Positions 6,170 to 10,315 of a stretch of DNA of 10,315 nucleotides are shown piece after piece (position 1 is the stretch's first letter; every line of letters begins with the position of its first letter). The notes beneath the pieces were generated by a model. That model did no database searches. It was not told the DNA's origin and worked only from the letters and a program-made list of their open reading frames with translations. Source of the DNA: 66-474 sp035277545 (lineage in GTDB: Bacteria; Pseudomonadota; Gammaproteobacteria; Xanthomonadales; Rhodanobacteraceae); assembly GCA_035277545.1 (NCBI GenBank), contig DATEKI010000169.1:1-10315 (forward strand), written 5' to 3'. Position numbers and translations under genes: made by a program.

Positions 6170-8920
6170 ATGGCGAAGCTCACGCTCATCGATGGTTCCA
6201 GCTACCTGTACCGTGCCTTTCACGCGCTGCCGCCGCTCAGCAACGCCATCGGCGAACCGACCGGTGCGCTGTTCGGCGTGGTCAACATGCTGCGCGCGAC
6301 CCTGAACGAAAAACCCGATTACGCGGCGTTCGTGATCGACGCGCCCGGCCCGACGTTCCGTGACGAACTGTACCCCGAATACAAGGCCAACCGGCCGCCG
6401 ATGCCGGACGACCTGCGCGCGCAGGTCGAACCGATGCTGGCGATCGTGGAGGCACTGGGCTTTCCGATCCTGCGCGTGGCGGGCGTCGAAGCCGACGACG
6501 TGATTGGCACGCTGGCGACGCGCGCCGCGGCGGATGGCATCGAAGTCGAGGTTTCGACCAGCGACAAGGATTTCGCGCAACTGGTCGGTCCGAACGTTTT
6601 GCTGGTCAACACCATGACCCACACCCGGATGGACCGCGACGGCGTCGTCGAAAAGTTCGGCGTGCCGCCCGAGCGCATCGTCGATTACCTGGCGCTGATG
6701 GGCGACTCGATCGACAACATCCCGGGAGTGCCGAAGTGCGGCCCCAAGACCGCGGCGAAGTGGCTGAACGAGTACGGCTCGCTCGACGACGTGATCGCGC
6801 GCGCCGGCGAAGTCGGCGGCAAGATCGGCGAGAACCTGCGCGCCGCGTTGCCGCAACTGCCACTGTCGCGGCAGCTCGCGACCATCAAAACCGACGTCGG
6901 GCTGGACGAAGGCCCGCGCGATTTGAAGCTGCGCGAGCGCGATGCCGGTACATTGCGGGAACTGTATGCGCGCTACGAGTTCCGGCAGGCGCTGGCGGAA
7001 CTTGACAAGCAATCGTCCGGAGGAGACGAATCAAAATCGGCCGTCGCTCCCGTGCCCGGCGCGGACCGGAAATCCGCGTCCGGTGACGCTGCCGCTGCGA
7101 TTGCGCCCTCGACTGCCACCTACGAACTCGTCACCACCCGCAAGCAACTCGAAAAGTGGCTGGCGAAACTGCGCAACGCGGAATTGTTCGCCTTCGACAC
7201 CGAAACCACTTCGCTGGACCCGATGCAGGCGCAGCTGGTCGGATTGTCGTTTTCCGCCAAGGCTGGCGAGGCGTGCTACATCCCTGTCGGCCACGATTAC
7301 CCCGGCGCACCGAAGCAACTCGATCGCAACGAGACGCTGAAGGCCCTGAAGCCGATCCTCGAAGACCCCAAGCGCCCCAAGGTCGGCCAGCACGCCAAGT
7401 ACGACTGCAACGTCCTTTCGAATTGCGGCATCGAAGTGAACGGCATCGCCTTCGACACGATGCTGGAATCCTATGTGTTGAACGCGACGGCCAATCGCCA
7501 CGACATGGATACGCTGGCCAAGCGCTGGCTGGATCACGACACCATCCATTACGAGGACGTCGCCGGCAAGGGCGCCAAGCAGATTCCCTTCTCGCAGGTC
7601 GATCTCGAAACGGCCTGCCGCTATTCGGCGGAAGACGCCGACGTGACGCTGCGCCTGCACCACGCGCTGTGGCCAAAACTCCAGGAGCAGCCGTCACTCG
7701 AAAAGGTATTCACCGGCATCGAAATGCCGCTGGTGCCGGTGCTGGCACGGATGGAACAGCGTGGTGTGCTGGTCGACATCGCGGCGTTGCGCCGCCAGAG
7801 CAACGAGCTCGGCAAGCGCATGCATGCACTGCAAACCGAAATGCAGCGCATCGCCGGACGCGAGTTCAACGTCGATTCGCCCAAACAGTTGCAGGCGCTG
7901 CTGTTCGACGAACTCGGGCTGCCGGCGCTGGTGAAGACGCCCACCGGCCAGCCGTCCACCAACGAGGAAGCCCTGGAAGCCATCGCGGCGCAGCACGAAC
8001 TGCCGCGCATGATCCTCGACTATCGCCAATTCGCGAAGCTGCGTTCGACTTACACCGACAAGCTGCCGGAGATGGTCAATCCCCGCACCGGGCGCGTGCA
8101 CACCAGCTATCACCAGGCGGCGGTTGCGACCGGCCGCCTGTCTTCCACCGACCCGACCCTGCAGAACATTCCCGTGCGCACCGAGGAAGGACGGCGCATC
8201 CGCGAAGCGTTCATCGCGCCGGAAGGCTGGCGCGTCCTGGCAGCGGACTACTCGCAGATCGAGCTCAGGATCATGGCGCACATGTCCGGGGACCCCGGCC
8301 TCACGAAAGCGTTCAGGCACGACCAGGACGTGCATCGCGCCACGGCAGCGGAAGTATTCGACGTCGCGCCCGGCAAGGTCACGTCCGAACAGCGCCGCGT
8401 CGCCAAGATGATCAATTTCGGATTGATGTATGGCATGAGCGCGCACGGACTCGCGCAGCGGCTCGGCATTCCGCGCAGCGAAGCGGCGGAATACGTGCAG
8501 CGCTATTTCGAGCGTTATCCCGGCGTGAAGGCGTACATGGACGCGACACGCGCACGGGCCAGGAGCGAGGGATATGTCGAGACTCTGTTCGGACGGCGCC
8601 TGTACCTCGACTACATCCACTCGCGCAACGCGGCCCAGCGTGCAGGGGCCGAACGCGCCGCGATCAACGCTCCGATGCAGGGTACCGCGGCCGACATCAT
8701 CAAGCGCGCGATGGTCGCGATCGACGGTTGGCTGCAGGATCGCGGCGACGACGCGCACATGCTGATGCAGGTCCACGACGAACTGGTCTTCGAGGTCCGC
8801 GAAGATGCGCTGGACGCGGTGCGGGACGGAGTGCGCATACGTATGCAGGGCGCGGCGGAACTCGACGTGCCGCTGCTGGTCGATATCGGGTCGGGCCGCA
8901 GCTGGGGTGAAGCGCACTGA
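6170..8920 (+). CDS. polA: PolA, DNA polymerase I
   Basis: A 916-residue three-domain DNA polymerase I (E. coli 928) for Okazaki-fragment maturation and excision repair. The 5' nuclease domain (1 to about 290) shows LIDGSSYLYRAFHA, GVEADDVIGTLA, STSDKDFAQLV and GDSIDNIPGVP. A Ser/Ala-rich linker follows (about 280-325). The 3'-5' proofreading domain has D343 and E345 in FDTETT, HAKYDCN, and YSAEDAD, so it appears active. The polymerase domain has motif A (D693 in ADYSQIELR), motif B (R742, K746, F750, Y754 in RRVAKMINFGLMYG) and motif C (D870 in VHDELVF). Motif A, B and C residues sit exactly 12 positions lower than in E. coli. The start at 6170 matches MAKLTLIDGSS of homologues. It diverges from the DUF2782 gene with 93 nt between starts. 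No strong terminator follows directly. Confidence 0.98.
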   Translation: MAKLTLIDGSSYLYRAFHALPPLSNAIGEPTGALFGVVNMLRATLNEKPDYAAFVIDAPGPTFRDELYPEYKANRPPMPDDLRAQVEPMLAIVEALGFPILRVAGVEADDVIGTLATRAAADGIEVEVSTSDKDFAQLVGPNVLLVNTMTHTRMDRDGVVEKFGVPPERIVDYLALMGDSIDNIPGVPKCGPKTAAKWLNEYGSLDDVIARAGEVGGKIGENLRAALPQLPLSRQLATIKTDVGLDEGPRDLKLRERDAGTLRELYARYEFRQALAELDKQSSGGDESKSAVAPVPGADRKSASGDAAAAIAPSTATYELVTTRKQLEKWLAKLRNAELFAFDTETTSLDPMQAQLVGLSFSAKAGEACYIPVGHDYPGAPKQLDRNETLKALKPILEDPKRPKVGQHAKYDCNVLSNCGIEVNGIAFDTMLESYVLNATANRHDMDTLAKRWLDHDTIHYEDVAGKGAKQIPFSQVDLETACRYSAEDADVTLRLHHALWPKLQEQPSLEKVFTGIEMPLVPVLARMEQRGVLVDIAALRRQSNELGKRMHALQTEMQRIAGREFNVDSPKQLQALLFDELGLPALVKTPTGQPSTNEEALEAIAAQHELPRMILDYRQFAKLRSTYTDKLPEMVNPRTGRVHTSYHQAAVATGRLSSTDPTLQNIPVRTEEGRRIREAFIAPEGWRVLAADYSQIELRIMAHMSGDPGLTKAFRHDQDVHRATAAEVFDVAPGKVTSEQRRVAKMINFGLMYGMSAHGLAQRLGIPRSEAAEYVQRYFERYPGVKAYMDATRARARSEGYVETLFGRRLYLDYIHSRNAAQRAGAERAAINAPMQGTAADIIKRAMVAIDGWLQDRGDDAHMLMQVHDELVFEVREDALDAVRDGVRIRMQGAAELDVPLLVDIGSGRSWGEAH

Positions 8921-8985
8921 AGCCGCGGATTGACGATTCGATAACAAGCCGGCCCCGACCTTCTGCCGGACGGCACCATCACTTC

Positions 8986-9002
8986 GCCAGTTGTGGCTTT
9001 TT
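8986..9002 (+). terminator. Weak candidate terminator downstream of polA
   Basis: A 4-bp stem GCCA/TGGC with loop GTTG is followed by five T residues. The stem is short, and a nearby TGCCG-GA-CGGCA inverted repeat (8964-8975) adds little. It is the only T-run preceded by a stem between polA and the sRNA promoter. Confidence 0.25.
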
Positions 9003-9070
9003 CATGGCAATGTGCGCGCCACGCGGCAAGACAACGGGTTGCGCACGGCGGCGGCGTCACGCGTGGCCCC

Positions 9071-9086
9071 GTTTGGACGTCCAAAC
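9071..9086. promoter_or_regulatory. 16-bp perfect palindrome, possible operator upstream of the sRNA
   Basis: GTTTGGACGTCCAAAC is its own reverse complement. With no loop it is a dimeric protein-binding site candidate rather than an RNA hairpin. It is in the non-coding stretch 150 nt after polA and about 100-115 nt before the predicted start of the sRNA at 9186. No known regulator site is recognised. Confidence 0.35.
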
Positions 9087-9139
9087 CGTGCCGGAAGTCA
9101 TGCTTGATCCGGCGGGTGAACGATCTCTGAATCCGCCCA

Positions 9140-9179
9140 AAAAAAGAATTTGAACTTCCCGGGGACAACCCCATCTAAC
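9140..9179 (+). promoter_or_regulatory. Sigma-70-type promoter with UP-like A-tract, driving the post-polA sRNA
   Basis: AAAAAAGAA (9140-9148) fits the proximal UP-element pattern AAAAAARNR. TTGAAC (9150-9155) matches the -35 consensus at four of six positions and TCTAAC (9174-9179) the -10 at four of six, with an 18-bp spacer. Taking the usual spacing, the start is G9186, which is also where the first RNA hairpin begins. The UP-like tract falls at about -46 to -38, where the proximal subsite belongs. It is the best promoter-like sequence in the window. Confidence 0.65.
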
Positions 9180-9185
9180 GCTTCG

Positions 9186-9309
9186 GACGCACGCAACGGC
9201 GTCCCCGGTTCACTCACCTCCCTGAGCGAACCCCCGGAGTCAAACCCCTCCCCAGGTTTGGCTCCGTCCGCCCCGAGAGCTCCCCCCTGGCTCTCGGGGC
9301 ATTTTATTT
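9186..9309 (+). ncRNA. Predicted small RNA with C-rich loops downstream of polA (sX13-like)
   Basis: Four hairpins follow one another. Hairpin 1: GGACGC (9185-9190) with GCGTCC (9199-9204). Hairpin 2: GGTTCACTCA (9207-9216), loop CCTCCC, TGAGCGAACC (9223-9232), one mismatch. Hairpin 3: GGAGTCAAACC (9236-9246), loop CCTCCCCA, GGTTTGGCTCC (9255-9265), one G-U pair. Hairpin 4: CCCCGAGAGC, loop TCCCCCCTG, GCTCTCGGGG, then CATTTTATTTT, an intrinsic terminator. The three 3' loops are runs of C. From memory, sX13 of Xanthomonas is a small RNA of similar size with C-rich hairpin loops encoded downstream of polA, and Spot 42 and ErsA also lie after polA. I infer a trans-acting post-transcriptional regulator pairing with G-rich ribosome binding regions. 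Homology to sX13 is not proven; structure and context are directly visible. Confidence 0.75.
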
Positions 9310-9310
9310 T
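9271..9310 (+). terminator. Intrinsic terminator of the predicted sRNA
   Basis: A perfect 10-bp GC-rich stem (CCCCGAGAGC 9271-9280 with GCTCTCGGGG 9290-9299), 9-nt C-rich loop, and tail CATTTTATTTT. It is a strong Rho-independent terminator for the plus strand and forms the last hairpin of the RNA. Confidence 0.88.
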
Positions 9311-9357
9311 CAGGGCTTGGATTTTCGGAAATCCACTACGGCGCTCGGTTTCACCCA

Positions 9358-9395
9358 CCCGAGAGCTCCCACGTGTCTTCGGGGCATTTTATTTT
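9358..9395 (+). terminator. Second, partly degenerate copy of the sRNA terminator
   Basis: CCCGAGAGCTCCC (9358-9370) repeats exactly 9272-9284, and CGGGGCATTTTATTTT (9380-9395) repeats the 3' side of the first terminator, 86 bp and 85 bp downstream respectively. The right arm has changed to GTCTTCGGG, so the stem contains G-U pairs and a mismatch, and the loop has lost most C residues. A small hairpin GGATTT-TCGG-AAATCC (9319-9334) lies between the two copies. It may be a backup terminator or the remains of a tandem sRNA copy. Confidence 0.65.
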
Positions 9396-9474
9396 CCGCT
9401 CCAATCAATGCCTCTGTCGCGCGCAACGCGATGATCACTCCACCTCTCCCGGAGGAAGAGGGAAAGTCGCCGCC

Positions 9475-10315
9475 TCACGCCGAAATGGCCAGCCGCTCGC
9501 TGCGGTACACCCCTGCGGTGATGACGCCGAGGATCGCAGCGAAAGCGAATCCGCACGCCAGCGCCATCGCGATGTCGTTGGCGGCGACAGGCTTGCCGCC
9601 GAGCAGATCGCTGATCCCGATCTGCTGTCCGAGCAACGGCACCGCGTACATCCAGTGCGCCGCCTTCACCGGCAGGACGGCCATCAACGCCGACGGAATG
9701 ATCGGCACGATCATCAGGAACCCGAGATACGTTTGCGCTTCGCGGTAACTCTTGGCGAACGCCGCCACCAGGGTTTCCAATACCGCGAACACGGCGATCA
9801 GCGGCAGTTCCAGCAGGATCGCGTCGGCCACGAAGCCGGCGCCGAGGTCGAACGACATGCCGAGCCTGGCGGTCGGCAGGAAGCCGCCGGCGATCACGAA
9901 CGCCACCACCGTCAGCACCAGGCTCGCCAGCGAGAACGCACTGATCGCGCCGAGCTTGCCCACGAGGATCCGCCAGCGCGCCACCGGATTGGCGAACAAC
10001 GGCTCCAGCGACTGCCGTTCGCGCTCGCCGGCGGTGAGGTCGATCGCGAGGTACATGCCGCCGATGTAGATCGCGATCACGAAGAAGTACGGCAGGAAAC
10101 TCAGGATCCTGCCCGCGCGCGACTGCGGGGTCGATTGATCGCGCTCGCTCACCACCACCGGCGCCGCAACGCCGGGCGAAAGCCCGCGCGCCAGCAGTCG
10201 CAGCGCGCCTTGCTGGCTGCTGTACTGCTTCAGCATGCCCTCGAGCCGATTGGTGGGCGTGCCCGAACCCATCTGCGAGGCGTCGTAGATCACCTCGACC
10301 TGCGCCGGCTCGCCC
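9475..10315 (-). CDS. ABC-2 type transporter permease, NatB-like (C-terminal part)
   Basis: The frame runs from beyond the right edge to a TGA at 9477-9475; 279 C-terminal residues are visible. The segment ERDQSTPQSRAGRILSFLPY followed by IGGMYLAIDLTAGERERQ and SLEPLFANPV is typical of NatB-like ABC permeases, in which NatA is the ATPase and sodium or drug export has been reported. Five membrane segments are apparent: around FLPYFFVIAIYIGGMYLAI, the LGAISAFSLASLVLTVVAF stretch, the ILLELPLIAVFAVLETLV stretch, the FLMIVPIIPSALMAVL stretch and the ALACGFAFAAILGVITA stretch. The N-terminal membrane helix and soluble extracytoplasmic part lie outside. The start codon and the partner ATPase gene are not in the window. 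It is convergent with the sRNA. I see no clear terminator between its stop and 9396. Confidence 0.85.
   Translation of the reverse strand, partial: GEPAQVEVIYDASQMGSGTPTNRLEGMLKQYSSQQGALRLLARGLSPGVAAPVVVSERDQSTPQSRAGRILSFLPYFFVIAIYIGGMYLAIDLTAGERERQSLEPLFANPVARWRILVGKLGAISAFSLASLVLTVVAFVIAGGFLPTARLGMSFDLGAGFVADAILLELPLIAVFAVLETLVAAFAKSYREAQTYLGFLMIVPIIPSALMAVLPVKAAHWMYAVPLLGQQIGISDLLGGKPVAANDIAMALACGFAFAAILGVITAGVYRSERLAISA

Noticed and set aside
9167..9310. tmRNA, 6S RNA or a tRNA in the polA downstream region
   Set aside because: No tRNA-like acceptor or T-arm with CCA end, no tag reading frame and no long open-helix with central bubble as in 6S RNA. Consecutive independent hairpins with C-rich loops fit a trans-acting sRNA.
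9150..9434. Open frame of 94 codons on + across the sRNA region
   Set aside because: It starts inside the predicted promoter, has no ribosome binding site, is rich in Pro and Ser without any recognisable motif, and runs through two terminators. The RNA structure explains the sequence better.
9317..9748. Open frame of 143 codons on + overlapping the permease gene 3' end
   Set aside because: Most of it is antisense to the clearly recognisable NatB-like permease and it begins between two terminators. It is a GC-rich shadow frame.

Overview
The window is about 10.3 kb of GC-rich gammaproteobacterial chromosome, most likely from the Xanthomonadales (Xanthomonadaceae or Rhodanobacteraceae). The assignment rests on gene order (accC, prmA, zinc-ribbon/DUF3426 gene, fis, purH; then a DUF2782 gene divergent from polA), on the protein sequences, and on start regions that lack a Shine-Dalgarno sequence. 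No gene looks recently acquired and there is no transposase, phage gene or CRISPR array. This is a housekeeping region.

Layout. Positions 1-169 hold the 3' end of accC (biotin carboxylase). An imperfect palindromic REP-like repeat (202-311) follows, then prmA (339-1244), a membrane-anchored zinc-ribbon/DUF3426 protein (1281-2627), a small Fis-family regulator (2724-3014) and purH (3037-4623), all on +. The purH stop codon lies in the loop of a perfect 13-bp-stem palindrome. A degenerate second copy of the repeat and a strong ribosome binding site precede a sigma-like glutathione S-transferase (4739-5470, +). Convergent to it is a secreted DUF2782 protein (5591-6076, -), which diverges from polA (6170-8920, +). 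The window ends inside a NatB-like ABC-2 permease gene on - (9475-10315, partial).

The 554-nt stretch between polA and the permease gene has no credible protein gene, but it holds the most interesting element of the window. It contains a well-formed promoter (UP-like A-tract, TTGAAC, TCTAAC), then four consecutive hairpins, then a U-rich tail. The last three hairpins have C-rich loops (CCTCCC, CCTCCCC, TCCCCCC) and the last one is a strong intrinsic terminator. I read this as an unannotated small RNA of about 120 nt at 9186-9309. Its C-rich loops and its site downstream of polA resemble sX13 of Xanthomonas, and the site matches that of Spot 42 and ErsA in other gammaproteobacteria. One loop region contains TCACCTCC, the anti-Shine-Dalgarno sequence of 16S rRNA, which suggests pairing with ribosome binding sites of target mRNAs. 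A partial second copy of the terminator lies 86 bp downstream, and a 16-bp perfect palindrome lies about 100 bp upstream of the promoter start.

Functionally the protein genes cover fatty-acid precursor synthesis (AccC), ribosomal protein L11 methylation (PrmA), nucleoid/transcription control (Fis), the last two steps of purine synthesis (PurH), glutathione chemistry (GST), DNA repair and replication (PolA) and export (permease). They are neighbours by conserved synteny rather than one pathway.
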